Below are positions 51,501 to 63,210 of a DNA stretch of 64,000 nucleotides, piece after piece. Below the pieces are notes generated by a model. That model ran no database searches. It worked only from the letters and a program-made list of their open reading frames with translations, and was not told where the DNA came from. The DNA comes from Synechococcus sp. M16CYN. Its GTDB lineage: Bacteria; Cyanobacteriota; Cyanobacteriia; PCC-6307; Cyanobiaceae. The position numbers and the translations under genes were made by a program. Numbering within the stretch: the stretch's first letter is position 1; each line of letters begins with the position of its first letter. Location of the stretch: positions 1,488,001-1,552,000 of the forward strand of contig NZ_AP029048.1 of assembly GCF_040371545.1 (NCBI RefSeq), written 5' to 3'.

Positions 51501-51888
51501 ATCGACACACGATCGAGACAAACCAGCACTCGTACTTGTAGCGGCTCGCTTGATTGATATTGGTTTCGAGCTAATAGCTACTGCTGGAACAGCTAAAGCT
51601 CTCGAACAAGCTGCGCTAAAGGTGCAACCAGTCCTCAAGGTACACGAAGGACGTCCTAACATTGAGGATATGATCCGTTCCAACCAGGTACAACTGGTGA
51701 TCAACACGCCGATAGGTCGCCAAGCGGCCTATGACGATAAATACCTGCGTCGCGCTGCCCTCGACTATGCTGTGCCAACGGTGACTACTCTCGCTGGGGC
51801 ACGCGCCGCGGTAGAAGCTATAGTAGCGATGCAGGCAGAGCCAACCCTTAGCATCTACGCCTTGCAAGACATCCATTCTGGCTTATAA
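48568..51888 (+). CDS. carB: Carbamoyl-phosphate synthase large subunit
   Basis: 1106 residues, full length. The start [27 protein letters not shown] is the carboxyphosphate half, and [20 protein letters not shown] (about residue 575) starts the carbamoyl-phosphate half. Both ATP-grasp domains are complete ([40 protein letters not shown]). The C-terminal MGS-like allosteric domain ([25 protein letters not shown]) is present. It feeds pyrimidine and arginine synthesis with CarA, which is not in this window. No sign of decay; it is divergent from the DUF3318 operon. Confidence 0.97.
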   Translation: MPRRTDLRRILLVGSGPIVIGQACEFDYSGTQACKALRAEGFEVVLVNSNPASIMTDPSMANRTYIEPLTLEVVTQIIEKERPDALLPTMGGQTALNLAVTLAKNGTLDRCGVELIGADLQAIQKAEDRFLFKQSMERIGVNVCPSGIASTLDEAEVVGADIGGFPRIIRPAFTLGGSGGGIAYNPEEYAAICKSGLKASPVSQILIEQSLLGWKEFELEVMRDLADNVVIVCSIENLDPVGVHTGDSITVAPAQTLTDREYQRLRDQSIAIIREIGVTTGGSNIQFAINPANGDVAVIEMNPRVSRSSALASKATGFPIAKIAARLAVGYTLDEIVNDITGKTPACFEPTIDYLVTKIPRFAFEKFRGSPAVLTTSMKSVGESMAIGRCFEESFQKAMRSLEIGFSGWGGDREEPNLSDSEIDRLLRTPSPERILTVRTAMMRGRSDAEINRISGIDHWFLAKLRCIVDAESSLIRGRQLDDLDAPTLLKIKQLGFSDRQIAWCTGSDELSVRSHRKKLGIQAVFKTVDTCAAEFASTTPYHYSTYERPLQKLDSGGKLITLSGITEVSRSTNRRKMMILGGGPNRIGQGIEFDYCCCHASFSAREQGITTVMVNSNPETVSTDYDTSDSLYFEPLTLEDVLNVIEEESPDGVVIQFGGQTPLKLAVPLMRWLNSEDGQATGTQIWGTSPESIDRAEDREQFGSILRGLSIRQPRNGLARTEDEARSIAIVVGYPVVVRPSYVLGGRAMAVVFDEEELNHYMQEAVQVELDHPVLIDQYLENAVELDVDALCDRDGNAVIGGLMEHIEPAGIHSGDSACCLPTVSLGDSALHTIREWSKALAVALKVQGLINLQFAVQRDIHNQETVYVIEANPRASRTVPFVAKATGQPLARIATRLMAGERLADIGLMEEPQPPLQSIKEAVLPFRRFPGADTVLGPEMRSTGEVMGSATSFGIAYAKAEISAGEALPTAGTAFLSTHDRDKPALVLVAARLIDIGFELIATAGTAKALEQAALKVQPVLKVHEGRPNIEDMIRSNQVQLVINTPIGRQAAYDDKYLRRAALDYAVPTVTTLAGARAAVEAIVAMQAEPTLSIYALQDIHSGL

Positions 51889-51931
51889 CTGCATACTATG
51901 TGAATTCAGCGGTTGGACCCAGCTAAAAAAT

Positions 51932-52582
51932 ATGACGACCACGTTCACACCCATCAGGCCTGGTTGCGACCTACGCGAGGCTTTTCAGCGGGCATACGAA
52001 AATCGATACACTTGGGATCCTGACTTTTCTGGTTACCAAGGACATTGCTTCTGGGCACAAGGTGATCGTTGCTTCAAAGGGACATTTGAGCTCAATGCTG
52101 GCCTCAAGTCTAAAGTTCAGGGGATTGATGACGAACAAGTTTTGAAAGCTGTAAACTCGCAGCTCTGGGAGATTGCTATCCATCGAGTACGTAGAGACTT
52201 TAAGACTACCCATGGCGACAATACCTTTACAGCAGGGGAGACCGATATTGTCGGTACTGAGGTGCTAGTAGGTGGTAAAGGCGAGGGAGACCGCTATCGT
52301 ATTAAAGACGACGTGGTGACGATGGTTCACCGTCACATTCATGGCACAGTGGTGACTATCTTCACTACCGAAACTACCGATACCGGGTCTGGATACTTGA
52401 GCAGTGCTTACACAAGCCAGTACTCTGACCCATCCACCGGTGAGCCGCGCGGGGGTAAAAACAGTTTTAAGGACACTTTCATACCGCTGACCAACGGTGG
52501 TCCCTGGGTGTTGAAAGAACGTATCATCGAGTGCGAAGCTGGCTCTCAGACCTTCCGTTTTGAGGATCTAAAAACACTTTGA
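51932..52582 (+). CDS. DUF3386-family protein
   Basis: 216 residues, soluble. The N-terminus has DLREAFQRAYENRYTWDPDF then SGYQGHCFWAQGDR; the centre has VTMVHRHIHGTVVTIFTTET and the end GGPWVLKERIIECEAGSQTF. This is the layout of the DUF3386 family known in cyanobacteria and plants. Function is unknown. It starts 43 bases after carB, same strand, and a hairpin follows the stop. Confidence 0.8.
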   Translation: MTTTFTPIRPGCDLREAFQRAYENRYTWDPDFSGYQGHCFWAQGDRCFKGTFELNAGLKSKVQGIDDEQVLKAVNSQLWEIAIHRVRRDFKTTHGDNTFTAGETDIVGTEVLVGGKGEGDRYRIKDDVVTMVHRHIHGTVVTIFTTETTDTGSGYLSSAYTSQYSDPSTGEPRGGKNSFKDTFIPLTNGGPWVLKERIIECEAGSQTFRFEDLKTL

Positions 52583-52605
52583 GCTAATTGTTTTCAATCA
52601 ATTCT

Positions 52606-52648
52606 TTAACCTAACGATAGTCATGAATCATGAATATCGTTAGGTTAA
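52606..52648 (+). terminator. 14-bp hairpin after the DUF3386 gene
   Basis: TTAACCTAACGATA (52606-52619) pairs with TATCGTTAGGTTAA (52635-52648) over a 15-base loop, 23 bases after the stop. The T-run is weak. Confidence 0.7.
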
Positions 52649-53218
52649 ACTTATCGCCAAGGCAGGACGAAGGCGTTTTAACGCATTAGTGGAAAGATCT
52701 AAAAGATTAGTCGATGATTTTCCTGAGATTAGCTAACTGTTAGACATCGTGAAAAATAGCCTTATCAAACTCCGCAATAACACTACCCTTGATGGTGGCT
52801 TTATTCTTACTATCCGGACCGTTCCTAAATTTATTCCCATAATTTGCTACTCTGAGATCAGAAACTAGTTAAAGTAACTTTCGCATAAGAAAACGAGTCT
52901 AAGAGACACATTTTCTTTTTAACTTAAAATAATAAAGTTATCTTAGCTTTTAGACTTTGTGGTTATCAACTGCAATTTTTGCTCAATTGCATGGCTAATT
53001 CTAACAACCAACAGTCAAAATTTTGAAGTTTATTTTTTGTTGATTCAAGTTTAAACAAGTATCGGCAACTAACATGATCTTTATAATATTAAGCAAAGAC
53101 ATTAACAACATAATGCCTGCCTTAAAATGTTAAAATGAGATTTTTAGACACCGAGTTAATCACCGATTGTTGCTACTGCCAAGAGTAATCGAAGCTAATG
53201 TGTAAAGTGCGAGAGAAT
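52649..53218. other. Intergenic
   Basis: About 570 bases, increasingly AT-rich, between two converging genes. No ORF or RNA gene was supported. Confidence 0.65.
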
Positions 53219-54964
53219 TTATCTATTCTGCAGGTCGCGGATGAATTGTCGCTCACAAAGCTCCCTATATCGACCGCCGCATTGCATCAAAGAATCATGA
53301 GTGCCACTATCAACGATTGAGCCGCGTTCTAAAACAATAATTTGGTCAGCTTCCTGGACCGTGGCAAGGCGATGGGCGATCACAATTACTGTGCGTCCTG
53401 TCATCACCTGCTTCAAACCGAGCTGAACCGCAGCTTCTGATTCGGCGTCGAGAGCGCTCGTGGCTTCATCTAAGAGTAGAAGTGCAGGGTTGCCGAGCAC
53501 AGCACGGGCGATGGCAATACGTTGCAGCTGACCACCCGACATGTTAGTACCTCGTTCCTCCAGCACAGTTTCATAGCCATCAGGCAAATCGCCAATAAAT
53601 TCATCAGCATTCGCTAGAAGTGCGGCTTTTCTTACATCAGCATCTGTTGCTGGGCGGCCAAATCGCACAGCCTCAGCAATTGTTCCTGAAAAAATGGTAG
53701 TTCTTTGAGGAACTAGGGCAACCTGAAGACGCAAATCACGAGCCCGCAACCAACTCAGATCATGGCCATCTAAAAGGATGCGACCTTCCTGGCAGGTGTT
53801 GAAACGCAAGAGCAATGAGAAAATAGTACTTTTTCCGGCCCCCGATGGACCAACTAGGGCAAGAACCTGACCCGCTTGAACATGCAAATTGAGTTGGTGC
53901 AATATTGGCTGAGCGGGGTCATAACCAAAACTCACCTGTTCAAAGATAAGTTGTCCTTTAAGTTGACTAAGAGACACTGCATTTTCATGATCAGCAGGCT
54001 CTTGCGGTTCACATTTAATGGCACGAAGGCGGCGAAAGGATGCCTGTCCCTGCTGAAACTCATTAAAATTGCTGATGAGATGTGCGATGGGATCAATCAA
54101 AATGACTAAGCCAGTTAGGTAACTGCTAAAGCCTGCAATGTCGAGATCGCCAGTTTGAATCCGCCAAGTACCTAGAGCAAGCACGGTAAAGAGGCCCATC
54201 ACCTCAATGATGCCCACAACGGGATGCTGGAGGGCAACGAGGCTGTAGGTACGCTGCCGTGCTCGTCGATGCTGGTCAATTTCTTTTTCAAAACGATCCT
54301 GAAGCCAAGACTCAGCCGCAAAAGCACGCACTAGCGGTAACCCTTCAATTGCCTCACCCAGGAGCCCGGCAAGCTTGCTCACCTTAGTTTGACTAAGTTC
54401 AGTGGCTACCACTACCTGTGCCACAAATCGGTTAATCAACAAGATGATGATTGGAGCTAATAATAAGATCGCCAGCGTGAGCTTCCAATCAAGCCAAAGC
54501 ATGGTTAACAACACGATAACCAACTGCAAAAAGCTAGGAAGAGTATCGTGGAAGGTCTTATAAAGAACCTCTCCGACACGATCAGCATCTTCGGTAAGTC
54601 GATAAGTGAGATCACCAACCGATAACTTTTCAAGAGCCCTTAGTTCAACCCTCTGCAAATGGCGAAACAAGTCACTGCGCAACCGTCGACTCACTTGTAG
54701 TGCAGGGCCTGCCAACAGAGAATCTTGGCCGAACTGAGCGATCTTTTGCACTGAAAAAATCGTTATTGCTACGCCAAGCAGTTGAAACACGCGCACCAAA
54801 TTACCAGACCCCAGAGCTGGGAATAGCTCACCGGCCAGGTAAACGAGGAGCGGGAAACTACCAATATAAATAATTATGCACAAGCCACCCCAAGCTAGCC
54901 GCAACAGATGTGGACGTAACAGCGGCAGCAATCGATAAAAACCGGTTTGAATAAATCCTGGCAT
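53219..54964 (-). CDS. ABC exporter, MsbA-like half-transporter
   Basis: 581 residues: a six-helix membrane domain (about 1-310) fused to an ATPase. Walker A is LVGPSGAGKST, the signature NMSGGQLQRIAIARAV, Walker B LLLLDEATSALD, H-loop VIAHRLATV. The intracellular loops match lipid- and multidrug-exporter half-transporters that act as homodimers. The substrate is unknown (lipid A, glycolipid or drug are options). It is divergent from the S4-domain gene, start codons 39 bases apart. Confidence 0.88.
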   Translation of the reverse strand: MPGFIQTGFYRLLPLLRPHLLRLAWGGLCIIIYIGSFPLLVYLAGELFPALGSGNLVRVFQLLGVAITIFSVQKIAQFGQDSLLAGPALQVSRRLRSDLFRHLQRVELRALEKLSVGDLTYRLTEDADRVGEVLYKTFHDTLPSFLQLVIVLLTMLWLDWKLTLAILLLAPIIILLINRFVAQVVVATELSQTKVSKLAGLLGEAIEGLPLVRAFAAESWLQDRFEKEIDQHRRARQRTYSLVALQHPVVGIIEVMGLFTVLALGTWRIQTGDLDIAGFSSYLTGLVILIDPIAHLISNFNEFQQGQASFRRLRAIKCEPQEPADHENAVSLSQLKGQLIFEQVSFGYDPAQPILHQLNLHVQAGQVLALVGPSGAGKSTIFSLLLRFNTCQEGRILLDGHDLSWLRARDLRLQVALVPQRTTIFSGTIAEAVRFGRPATDADVRKAALLANADEFIGDLPDGYETVLEERGTNMSGGQLQRIAIARAVLGNPALLLLDEATSALDAESEAAVQLGLKQVMTGRTVIVIAHRLATVQEADQIIVLERGSIVDSGTHDSLMQCGGRYRELCERQFIRDLQNR

Positions 54965-55003
54965 AGTGGCACAGTACCAATGCCAGGCGGAGTTCCCTCG
55001 CGA

Positions 55004-55222
55004 ATGAAGTTAGGTCAGTACCTCAAGTGGAAAGGCTGGGTATCCACCGGTAGCGAAGCCAAGCAACGCATTCAAATGGGCGAGGTAGAGGTGAATGGAT
55101 CTGTTGAAGTGCGGCGTGGGCGTCAACTAGGCGCGGGAGATCGAGTTGTGTTTACTGGCGAAGAATGCATTGTGGAGGAGTTAAATCACGACCGGGCCGG
55201 CCGTAAGTTGGCTTCAATCTAA
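55004..55222 (+). CDS. Small S4-domain RNA-binding protein
   Basis: 72 residues, starting [20 protein letters not shown]; the open frame begins further upstream (54947), but only the part from 55004 fits. The S4 fold is complete ([35 protein letters not shown]). Such RlbA/YbcJ-like proteins bind structured rRNA or tRNA. It is followed 14 bases later by tpiA. Confidence 0.85.
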   Translation: MKLGQYLKWKGWVSTGSEAKQRIQMGEVEVNGSVEVRRGRQLGAGDRVVFTGEECIVEELNHDRAGRKLASI

Positions 55223-55236
55223 ACAGAAACGAAACC

Positions 55237-55968
55237 GTGCGTAGACCAGTGATCGCCGGCAACTGGAAGATGCATATGACCTGTGCCCAGGCTAGGGAGT
55301 TCATGGGTGCCTTCCTTCCTCTCGTCGCTGACACACCGAATGATCGCGATTTGGTGTTGGCACCTCCCTTCACAGCCATCTCTACAATGGCCCGTCTTTG
55401 TGAGGACAGCTCAGTTGCATTAGCCAGCCAAAACGTTCATTGGGAAAGGGAAGGCGCATTTACCGGAGAGATTTCACCATCTATGCTCCAAGAACATGAT
55501 GTGAACTACACGATCGTGGGTCATAGCGAGCCACGTAAGTATTTTAGTGAAAGCGATGAGCAAATCAATAACAGAGCTTTATCATCCCAGGCAAACGGAT
55601 TTATTCCCATTGTCTGTGTTGGCGAGTCAGACGAACAGCGAGAACGCGGTGAGGCGGAGCGCGTGATTCGCCGTCAGATCGAGCAGGGACTAGAAGGTCT
55701 TGATGCCGATCAGTTAGTGGTGGCTTACGAGCCCATATGGGCAATCGGTACGGGTAAAACTTGCGAAGCGACGGAAGCCAATCGCATTTGTGGTCTAATC
55801 CGCAGTTGGGTGGGATCTCCCGACTTGGTTATTCAATACGGAGGTTCGGTTAAGCCAGGCAACATCGATGAGCTAATGGCGATGAGTGATATCGATGGCG
55901 TTCTTGTTGGTGGAGCTTCACTTAAACCCGACAGCTTTGCGCGCATTGCCAACTATCAGACTGTCTAA
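55237..55968 (+). CDS. tpiA: Triosephosphate isomerase
   Basis: 243 residues, GTG start at 55237. It interconverts glyceraldehyde-3-phosphate and dihydroxyacetone phosphate in the Calvin cycle and glycolysis. Catalytic Lys is in AGNWKMH, His in [13 protein letters not shown], Glu in [14 protein letters not shown], and the phosphate loop is [11 protein letters not shown]. All are present. The stop overlaps the region where folP starts. Confidence 0.96.
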   Translation: MRRPVIAGNWKMHMTCAQAREFMGAFLPLVADTPNDRDLVLAPPFTAISTMARLCEDSSVALASQNVHWEREGAFTGEISPSMLQEHDVNYTIVGHSEPRKYFSESDEQINNRALSSQANGFIPIVCVGESDEQRERGEAERVIRRQIEQGLEGLDADQLVVAYEPIWAIGTGKTCEATEANRICGLIRSWVGSPDLVIQYGGSVKPGNIDELMAMSDIDGVLVGGASLKPDSFARIANYQTV

Positions 55969-56791
55969 ATCCAAGAAATGGCCTGCTGGATGGCAAGAAC
56001 GCACGGCTGTGATGGGGGTGATCAATATCACACCTGATTCCTTCAGCGATGGTGGACAGTTCTTTAAGCCGGATCAAGCCATTGAAGAAGCACAAAAACA
56101 GTTGCACCAGGGTGCTGACGTTCTTGACCTGGGAGCCCAAAGCACGAGACCTGGTGCAGAAGAGGTGGGCGCTGAAGAAGAGTGTCATCGTCTCCTCCCA
56201 CCCCTGATAGAGATCCGCAGCCACTGTCCTGATGCCTTGATATCCGTTGATACATTTTTGGCACCTGTAGCGGCTGCCGCTCTCGAAGCTGGGGCGAACT
56301 GGATTAATGACGTGAGTGGAGGCTGTCGAGATCCAGAACTTTTGCGAGTTGTGGCAGAAGCTCATTGCCCGATTGTCCTAATGCACAGCCGAGGAAATAG
56401 TCAAAGTATGGATCAATTAATCGTTTACAACAATGTCACGACAGATGTACTGACAGGTTTGCGACAACGCACGGACAAAGCAATCAAAGCCGGGGTGGAA
56501 CCTTCTCAAATTATTTGGGATCCAGGATTAGGTTTTGCTAAAACCCACGATCAAAATCTTCAACTTCTGAGAGAGCTTGAACAGCTCAACCAAGATGGAT
56601 TTCCGCTACTTTTAGGTCCCTCACGTAAGCGATTTATTGGTGCGGTGCTAAAGGAACCAAGGCCAAAGGAACGACTATGGGGTACAGCGGCTGTAGTCTG
56701 CCGGTGTGCTCAAGCTGGAGTAGCGATTGTTCGTGTGCATGATGTAGGTCCAATTTCTCAAATATTGCAGATGGCCACAGAGCTTTGGTAG
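55946..56791 (+). CDS. folP: Dihydropteroate synthase
   Basis: About 281 residues. It joins hydroxymethyl-dihydropterin diphosphate and p-aminobenzoate in folate synthesis. The barrel motifs are [40 protein letters not shown] and [12 protein letters not shown]. The open frame runs back to an ATG at 55886 inside tpiA, but a start near the tpiA stop is more usual; TTG 55946 (or 55937) is the best candidate, overlapping tpiA by 23 bases. The exact start is uncertain, the function is not. Confidence 0.93.
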   Translation: MPTIRLSKSKKWPAGWQERTAVMGVINITPDSFSDGGQFFKPDQAIEEAQKQLHQGADVLDLGAQSTRPGAEEVGAEEECHRLLPPLIEIRSHCPDALISVDTFLAPVAAAALEAGANWINDVSGGCRDPELLRVVAEAHCPIVLMHSRGNSQSMDQLIVYNNVTTDVLTGLRQRTDKAIKAGVEPSQIIWDPGLGFAKTHDQNLQLLRELEQLNQDGFPLLLGPSRKRFIGAVLKEPRPKERLWGTAAVVCRCAQAGVAIVRVHDVGPISQILQMATELW

Positions 56792-57256
56792 AGAGGAAAG
56801 TCTTGGATCACCCATAACGGGGCAAAGTAGTACACCGAGGTAATGTGCAAATTATTCCATTAAAAATAAGATACAATTTAGTATAAGAGTAAGTAAAATT
56901 AATACCTGCTAGAGTTTGCTACATAAATAAATTACTTTGTACTGTGATTAATCTTTAGATTATAAAACAAATTTGGGCCTAAAACTATATAGAACTACAC
57001 TGGAAGCATAGACAACCCAATTAGAATTAACCAAGATACTGAAAAGTTATTGACAATCTCTTATTTCTCGCATGTTTTAATATAACTAAGAGTAATCTAT
57101 ACTAAAGGTTTCTAGAAAAATTTTACTTTTTACAAAATCTATTTTTACAATTACAAGCACAGATAAAAAGATTACTAATCAAACAAATAAGATCTTTGTG
57201 TGTAGAAGAAGTAATTCTCAAAATTATTTTTAAGAAATTTAATGATTTTAAAACAA
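56792..57256. other. AT-rich intergenic
   Basis: About 460 bases of low G+C between two converging genes, without a supported ORF. No clear terminator for chlH or folP could be picked out. Confidence 0.7.
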
Positions 57257-60200
57257 TCAATTAGTTACAATTCCCTCAATCTGATTTTCTACTTCTTGGT
57301 AAAGTTCTTGCAGTTGCTTAATGTTATCGTCGGACGTTTGCCAGTAACCGCGACCATGCACCTCAAGCAAAGTGCCGACAATCTGACGGAAGCTATTGGG
57401 ATTCAGCTCCAAAAGACGCTTACACATTTTAGAATCATTAACAAATGTTTCGTTTGCTTCTTCATAGATAAAGTTGTCGACTGAACCGCTGGTAGCGCTC
57501 CATCCGAGGGTGAAATTAAGACGCTTAGCTACCTCACGTACACCCTCGTAACCAGAATTGAGCATTCCCTCGTACCATTTGGGATTGAGCAATTTTGTAC
57601 GGGAGTCAAGACGAATCGTTTCACTTAAGGAACGAACTTGAGTATTTGCTGTCGTAGTGTCTGCGATGTAACTGATAGGTGATTTGCCATCGTCCCTAAG
57701 GTCAGCGATTAGCTTGGTGGGATCGGAGTCGAAATAGTGACTCACATCAGTGAGTGAAATTTCTGCCGAATCTAAATTTTGAAAAGTCACGTCGGCAGTC
57801 TTCATAACTGATTCAAATACATCCCTTCTTTGATTCATTTCGCTAGGGTTGTCTGCATTGAAAGCAAAAGTCTTTCTAGAAAGATACATCTCTTGGAGCT
57901 CATTCTCTTTTTCCCAAGTACTATTTTCGATCGCTAAATTAATGTTAGAACTATAACTTCCACTAGCATTAGAAAACACACGGCAAGCAGCGTCACGCAG
58001 GCTGACACCTTCTTTATTTGCTTGTTCTAAGGCATGTTTGCGAATAAAATTTTGCTCAATTTGCTCTTCTGCTTCAGCAGCCATCTTGACGGCCTGATCA
58101 ATCAAGGCCATTTGATTTATAAATAAATCTCGGAACACACCGGAACAATTTACTACCACGTCGATGCGAGGACGACCCAATTCCTGAAGTGGAATAAGCT
58201 CCAATTTATTTACACGACCAACTGAATCGGGCATTGGCTTCACGCCAACAAACCAAAGAATCTGAGCTAGAGATTCGCCATAGGTTTTGATGTTATCTGT
58301 TCCCCAAAGCACACAAGCAATTGTTTCCGGCCAAGTGCCTTGTTCCTTTCGTTGTCGTTCAATCAGCTTATCAACCACCCCCTTGGCCGATAAAACCGCA
58401 GCACGGGTAGGAATTGCCTGGGGATCTAGGGCATAAATGTTTTTACCGCTAGGCAACACATTAGGATTACGAATTGGATCACCACCTGGCCCGGGAAGAA
58501 TGTATTCACCATCAAGGGCTTTCAGTAGACTATCCATCTCCATATCGGTGCAGATCTGCTCTAGACAAAAACGCAGGTAACCAAATAGATCGTCAAGTGC
58601 GGTAGAGTTGACCCGAGTGAAACCGTCGTTGCAGCAAACTCGTAGCCAAGGAGATGGAAGCTTGAGACCAAAGCGGGTAGCTAGGCTGTGCAACCAGCCA
58701 AGGCTGTTGCGCATGGTTACCCGACCATCAAGACCGCTCAACGAATGAACCATCGCTCCGACAGCAGCACGGGATGTCTTAGTAATAGAGCGATAAAGCT
58801 CCACATCGGCTAGGATCCCGTCGTTACTGCCTTGGTAAACATCGTTAATATCGCGGTCGATCGCATCTGCAAGAAGACCAGGCAACGAACATAAACCATC
58901 TTCTTCACGTTCCAGTGAAGCGATGCTCACTAAGGTAGCTATCGCCTCCTCGGCTGTAGGGGGTCGACCAATGGTGTGCAGACCACAAGGCAATAAACGG
59001 CTCTCTATTTCCATCAGTTGTCGATACACAGCGCCAACCAAGGCGTCGCGTCCATCAAGATCTACTGAAACCGCATCTTCTTTAAGTAGAGCAACGTCCT
59101 TATCAAAATTGCACTGACGCGCTGTTTCAATAATTGTCTTGACGATTTGTACACCACGGTCACTTTCACGCAACTGCTGATAAGAACCCACTAGTTCTCC
59201 TAACTCTTTTAGAGTCTTGTAAAGACCAGCGTTGTCTGCGGGAGGTGTGAGGTAACTAATTGTGGAGGCATAACCACGACGCTTGGCAATGGTGGCCTCC
59301 GAAGGGTTATTGGCAGCGTAGTAATAAAGATTGGGCAGCGCACCAATCAGAGAGTCAGGATAGCAATTTTCACTCATACCAATTTGCTTGCCGGGCATGA
59401 ATTCCAACGAACCATGCGTCCCGAAATGAAGGACGGCATCCGCTTTCCAAATCTTTTGAAGATAGGTGTAATACGCAGCAAAACCATGGTGCGGACTTGC
59501 ACTTCGGGAATACAGAAGGCGCATCGGGTCACCCTCGTATCCAAAGGTGGGCTGTACACCTACAAAAATATTGCCGAAATGTCTACCAAATACCAAGAGA
59601 TTTTGGCCATCACTATTAAGATTTCCAGGAGGTTTACCCCAATTCTCTTCTAAACGTGTCGAGTGAGGGGTAAGCAGCTCGTACTCTTCGACGCTCATAC
59701 GATGGGCGATGGAGAGCTCCGGGGATCCTTTAGTCGCATCAGGGGATTGGATTACAGCCTCGAGCAAATCCTTTGGGGTATTTGGCAAATCTTTTATGTT
59801 GTACCCCTTGGCTTTCATCTCCCGCATCACGCAGTGGATCGAACTAAAAACATCTAGATAGGCGGCAGTACCGACATTGCCTTTATCAGGAGGGAAGCTG
59901 AACACAGTGATGGCTAGCTTTTTGTCGATACGAGGCTTTATTCGCAAAGAGGACCAACGGATAGCCCGTTCAGCAATCGCATCAACACGATCCTGCAGAG
60001 TGTGTGCTTTTCCGGTTGCATCATCACGGCCGGACAGCACAATGGGTTCGATAGCGCCATCTAGCTCAGGGATCGCGATCTGCAGAGCAACTTGCACCGG
60101 ATGAAGGCCAAGGTCGCTTCCCTCCCATTCTTGGGTAGTCTGAAACACCAGTGGCAACGCCACCATGTATGGACGATTAAGCTTTTTCAACGATTCGATA

Positions 60201-61267
60201 GCCTTAGGGTGATCTTGGCGGGCTGGACCACCTACGAGGGCAAATCCCGTCAAGGAAACTACGCCGTCTACCAGGGGCTGATCTAGATGAAGCGGATCAT
60301 AGAAAAAAGTATTGACGGGTTTCGAGAAATCAAGTCCTCCGCAGAAAATCGGAATTACCTGTGCACCGCGATATTCCATTTCTTGAATAGTGGCGACGTA
60401 ATGAGCGTCATCTCCGGTGACAATATGGCTGCGCTGTAGTATCAAACCGATCACAGGGCCGGAACGGGCCTGTTCTGATAAATCAGTTCGACTAGAGTTC
60501 CAGTTGAGATATTCCTTCAAGTCTTCAAACATTGAGGGAGCGAGCGGATGCCAAATCCCCAAATCGGGAAAGATTTCTGGCTCTGCGACTTGCATAGCCA
60601 AATGTTCTTCGCCCTCAGCGACAGGGAACACATACTTGTCGGCCAACATCAAGAAGAAGTTGCGAAGATTTTCTGGAGTTCCTCCCAGCCAATACTGAAA
60701 ACTAAGCATGAAACTGCGCGCGTCCTGTGCCTTCTCCACGGGCAAGTACTTGAGAACCGTGGGGAGCGTGTTCAACAGTTTGAGCATGGCGTCCTGAAAA
60801 CCAGCTCCACTGGCTTCCCTCCGCTTCTTCATGAAACCTGCAATTGCACTCTTGCTTTGACCCAGCTGAGTCATTGAGAAGCTGCCCAACTTGTTTAAGC
60901 GCATTACCTCCGGCATAGAGGGGAACACCACAACAGCTTTTAAACGTTCCCGATGGGGAACAACAGCCTCCACCACTTTCTGCGCCAAATCCTCGATGAA
61001 GATCAACGAAGCAATAAACACATCGGCCTCGGCCACATCAGCGCAAAAACCGGCGTAATTGTCATTATCACGCAGTTCCTCGATCAGATATCCGCTCAGT
61101 TCGATCCCAAGATCGACTTGTGACGCGTTCAACACATTGGCGGCCTGGGTTAGGGCATTCTGGTACTGAGGTTCAAGCACCACATAAACCGCTTTCATCA
61201 CAAATTTGTGACTCTGACCTTCAACAGGGGCAACGCGGCGATTAGCGGAGCAGACCTGTGTGAACAT
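57257..61267 (-). CDS. chlH: Magnesium chelatase subunit H
   Basis: 1336 residues, normal length for cyanobacterial ChlH. It binds protoporphyrin IX and, with ChlD and ChlI, inserts Mg at the first committed step of chlorophyll synthesis. The N-terminus [20 protein letters not shown] then [13 protein letters not shown] is as in marine picocyanobacteria, so I keep the start at 61267. Other markers: [34 protein letters not shown] and [20 protein letters not shown]. It is intact and divergent from dapB. Confidence 0.97.
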   Translation of the reverse strand: MFTQVCSANRRVAPVEGQSHKFVMKAVYVVLEPQYQNALTQAANVLNASQVDLGIELSGYLIEELRDNDNYAGFCADVAEADVFIASLIFIEDLAQKVVEAVVPHRERLKAVVVFPSMPEVMRLNKLGSFSMTQLGQSKSAIAGFMKKRREASGAGFQDAMLKLLNTLPTVLKYLPVEKAQDARSFMLSFQYWLGGTPENLRNFFLMLADKYVFPVAEGEEHLAMQVAEPEIFPDLGIWHPLAPSMFEDLKEYLNWNSSRTDLSEQARSGPVIGLILQRSHIVTGDDAHYVATIQEMEYRGAQVIPIFCGGLDFSKPVNTFFYDPLHLDQPLVDGVVSLTGFALVGGPARQDHPKAIESLKKLNRPYMVALPLVFQTTQEWEGSDLGLHPVQVALQIAIPELDGAIEPIVLSGRDDATGKAHTLQDRVDAIAERAIRWSSLRIKPRIDKKLAITVFSFPPDKGNVGTAAYLDVFSSIHCVMREMKAKGYNIKDLPNTPKDLLEAVIQSPDATKGSPELSIAHRMSVEEYELLTPHSTRLEENWGKPPGNLNSDGQNLLVFGRHFGNIFVGVQPTFGYEGDPMRLLYSRSASPHHGFAAYYTYLQKIWKADAVLHFGTHGSLEFMPGKQIGMSENCYPDSLIGALPNLYYYAANNPSEATIAKRRGYASTISYLTPPADNAGLYKTLKELGELVGSYQQLRESDRGVQIVKTIIETARQCNFDKDVALLKEDAVSVDLDGRDALVGAVYRQLMEIESRLLPCGLHTIGRPPTAEEAIATLVSIASLEREEDGLCSLPGLLADAIDRDINDVYQGSNDGILADVELYRSITKTSRAAVGAMVHSLSGLDGRVTMRNSLGWLHSLATRFGLKLPSPWLRVCCNDGFTRVNSTALDDLFGYLRFCLEQICTDMEMDSLLKALDGEYILPGPGGDPIRNPNVLPSGKNIYALDPQAIPTRAAVLSAKGVVDKLIERQRKEQGTWPETIACVLWGTDNIKTYGESLAQILWFVGVKPMPDSVGRVNKLELIPLQELGRPRIDVVVNCSGVFRDLFINQMALIDQAVKMAAEAEEQIEQNFIRKHALEQANKEGVSLRDAACRVFSNASGSYSSNINLAIENSTWEKENELQEMYLSRKTFAFNADNPSEMNQRRDVFESVMKTADVTFQNLDSAEISLTDVSHYFDSDPTKLIADLRDDGKSPISYIADTTTANTQVRSLSETIRLDSRTKLLNPKWYEGMLNSGYEGVREVAKRLNFTLGWSATSGSVDNFIYEEANETFVNDSKMCKRLLELNPNSFRQIVGTLLEVHGRGYWQTSDDNIKQLQELYQEVENQIEGIVTN

Positions 61268-61397
61268 CTGTGCACTTTTGGCTATTAATGAGAAACACTA
61301 CGGCGATCCCATAACCCGGGCACAAAAGCTTTCGATTGGTTTCGATTAGGGTTTACATAAGTGAGCACATAGGCTCTGGAATGTTTGCTCCGCTTCG

Positions 61398-62231
61398 ATG
61401 ACCTCTCAGATTCCCGTTGTCGTCGCGGGTGCCCTCGGCCGTATGGGTACGGAAGTCGTTACAGCTGTTGTTAATTCTGGGGACTGTGAGCTCGTTGGCG
61501 CCATCGATAACACTCCTGGCAAAGAAGGATTTGACGTAGGAGTGGAGATGGGTCTCAAGGATCTTGGGGTGGCTGTCACTGCCGATTTTGAAGGTTGCCT
61601 CTGCGCGGTGAGCCAGTCAGCTCGAAATTCTGACCAAAGAGCTGTTTTAGTGGACTTCACGCATCCATCCGTGGTCTTTGAGCACACCAGAACAGCTATT
61701 GCTTACGGTATTCATCCTGTCATCGGCACCACGGGGCTGAATTCCGATCAGCTCAGCGACCTTACTGAGTTTTCTACCAAGGCCTCTATGGGTGGGGCAG
61801 TAATTCCCAATTTTTCCGTTGGCATGGTGCTTCTACAGCAAGCGGCGGCGGCGGCGGCCCGGTTTTACAACAACGCCGAACTTATTGAGCTTCACCACAA
61901 CTGCAAAGCAGATGCACCTAGTGGCACCTGCATCAAAACCGCTGAATTAATGGAAGACCTTGGCAAGAGCTTTAATCAGGCTGAAGTAGATGAATATGAA
62001 TCGTTATCAGGTTCACGGGGAGGATTGCGGGAAAGTGGTTTGCGCTTGCACTCTTTGCGATTACCCGGCCTTGTAGCACACCAAGAAGTCATATTTGGTG
62101 CTCTTGGCGAGACGTACACCCTTCGCCACGACACAATTGATCGATCGGCTTACATGGCTGGGGTGCTGCTCACAGTGAGAAAGGTTGGTTCTCTGAAACA
62201 ACTGGTCTACGGTCTTGAACGGCTTATTTAA
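61398..62231 (+). CDS. dapB: 4-hydroxy-tetrahydrodipicolinate reductase
   Basis: 277 residues. NAD(P)H-dependent step of lysine/diaminopimelate synthesis. The nucleotide-binding start [15 protein letters not shown] is present, as are the active-site [20 protein letters not shown] (His-His and Lys) and [13 protein letters not shown]. The stop TAA abuts the next gene's ATG with no gap. No unusual feature. Confidence 0.95.
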   Translation: MTSQIPVVVAGALGRMGTEVVTAVVNSGDCELVGAIDNTPGKEGFDVGVEMGLKDLGVAVTADFEGCLCAVSQSARNSDQRAVLVDFTHPSVVFEHTRTAIAYGIHPVIGTTGLNSDQLSDLTEFSTKASMGGAVIPNFSVGMVLLQQAAAAAARFYNNAELIELHHNCKADAPSGTCIKTAELMEDLGKSFNQAEVDEYESLSGSRGGLRESGLRLHSLRLPGLVAHQEVIFGALGETYTLRHDTIDRSAYMAGVLLTVRKVGSLKQLVYGLERLI

Positions 62232-62891
62232 ATGATGGTTCCGCTTCGTCCTGGTGAACTGCAGCGGCTCATCCCGGCTGTGGCCACAGGTAGTCAGTTT
62301 CGATTCTCACTCGGATCTCCGCAAAAGATTTTGCAGCGGGTAATGATCGCCACGATCGGTGGCGTCATTTCATTACTGATCAGTCAAAGCCAAATGTCCG
62401 GTCGCTGGGGACCTTTTTGGCTTATCGCCGGTGTGGTGTTCCTACTTTACGTCCTTTGGGGACCGGTTATCCAAGCAGGCCGGCGCAATGCTACGCTGCG
62501 GCGCTATCCCGCAGCCGCTCTTTTTAAGGGTGAAGTTGCTAACATCGTTACCCAAGAGCGTGTCAGTAACCGCTACGAACAGGCAGATAGCCGCGGAAAA
62601 CTTCAAATTGTCGAAAACCGATGTACCTGGATGTTACTGGAGATTGAAGATGAAGAGGGCTATCTGGGCAAGGTAGCCTTCCCCATGAATAAAAAACACC
62701 AGTTAATCCATCCTGGAACAGCAATTCAATGTTTAGTCCTGAGTGAGAGAAGAGATTTTTCACGGGTAGCGGCCCTCAGCGATGCCTGGCTGCCAGGACT
62801 TCGTATGTGGGTTGGAGAATACCCTTTCCTGCTACGGCCGGCGTTTGAAGAGCTTTGCCAGCTACGTCTTGCCCATCAAGTCGAAAACTGA
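62232..62891 (+). CDS. 219-aa conserved membrane protein
   Basis: Two membrane helices (about 36-53 and 62-80) followed by a soluble domain ([40 protein letters not shown]). It starts on the base after the dapB stop, so the two are probably co-translated. The arrangement resembles cyanobacterial proteins of unknown function; I cannot name a family. Intact, no decay signs. Confidence 0.7.
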   Translation: MMVPLRPGELQRLIPAVATGSQFRFSLGSPQKILQRVMIATIGGVISLLISQSQMSGRWGPFWLIAGVVFLLYVLWGPVIQAGRRNATLRRYPAAALFKGEVANIVTQERVSNRYEQADSRGKLQIVENRCTWMLLEIEDEEGYLGKVAFPMNKKHQLIHPGTAIQCLVLSERRDFSRVAALSDAWLPGLRMWVGEYPFLLRPAFEELCQLRLAHQVEN

Positions 62892-62958
62892 CCATCCATT
62901 TGCAAACATTCCGCAAGGTTGGTTTACACTTCGTTGCAAAGACGTCAACACTTGCTTT

Positions 62959-63210
62959 ATGACTCAATTCACTTCTTCTTCCCCGGTAATCCGCGGTACC
63001 ACTGTCACTACCGAGGATGGAGGCCGTCTCAACGCCTTTGCCACTGAACCCCGCATGCAGGTGGTAGAGGCTGAGCAGGGCTGGGGTTTTCATGAACGCG
63101 CTGAGAAACTAAACGGCCGGATGGCCATGCTCGGGTTTATTGCCCTACTTGCCACCGAAATCGCCATGGGAGGAGAAGCTTTCACCCAAGGATTGCTCGG
63201 CCTAGGTTGA
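62959..63210 (+). CDS. High-light-inducible protein (HLIP)
   Basis: 83 residues from the ATG at 62959 ([20 protein letters not shown]). The single chlorophyll a/b-binding-type helix reads [22 protein letters not shown], with the conserved Glu-Arg and Asn that bind pigment. HLIPs protect photosystem assembly by quenching and carry chlorophyll. It overlaps the start of the UbiH-like gene by four bases. Which HLIP subgroup it belongs to cannot be told here. Confidence 0.9.
   Translation: MTQFTSSSPVIRGTTVTTEDGGRLNAFATEPRMQVVEAEQGWGFHERAEKLNGRMAMLGFIALLATEIAMGGEAFTQGLLGLG

Noticed and set aside
60548-60877. 109-aa plus-strand ORF inside chlH
   Set aside because: Antisense shadow of chlH.
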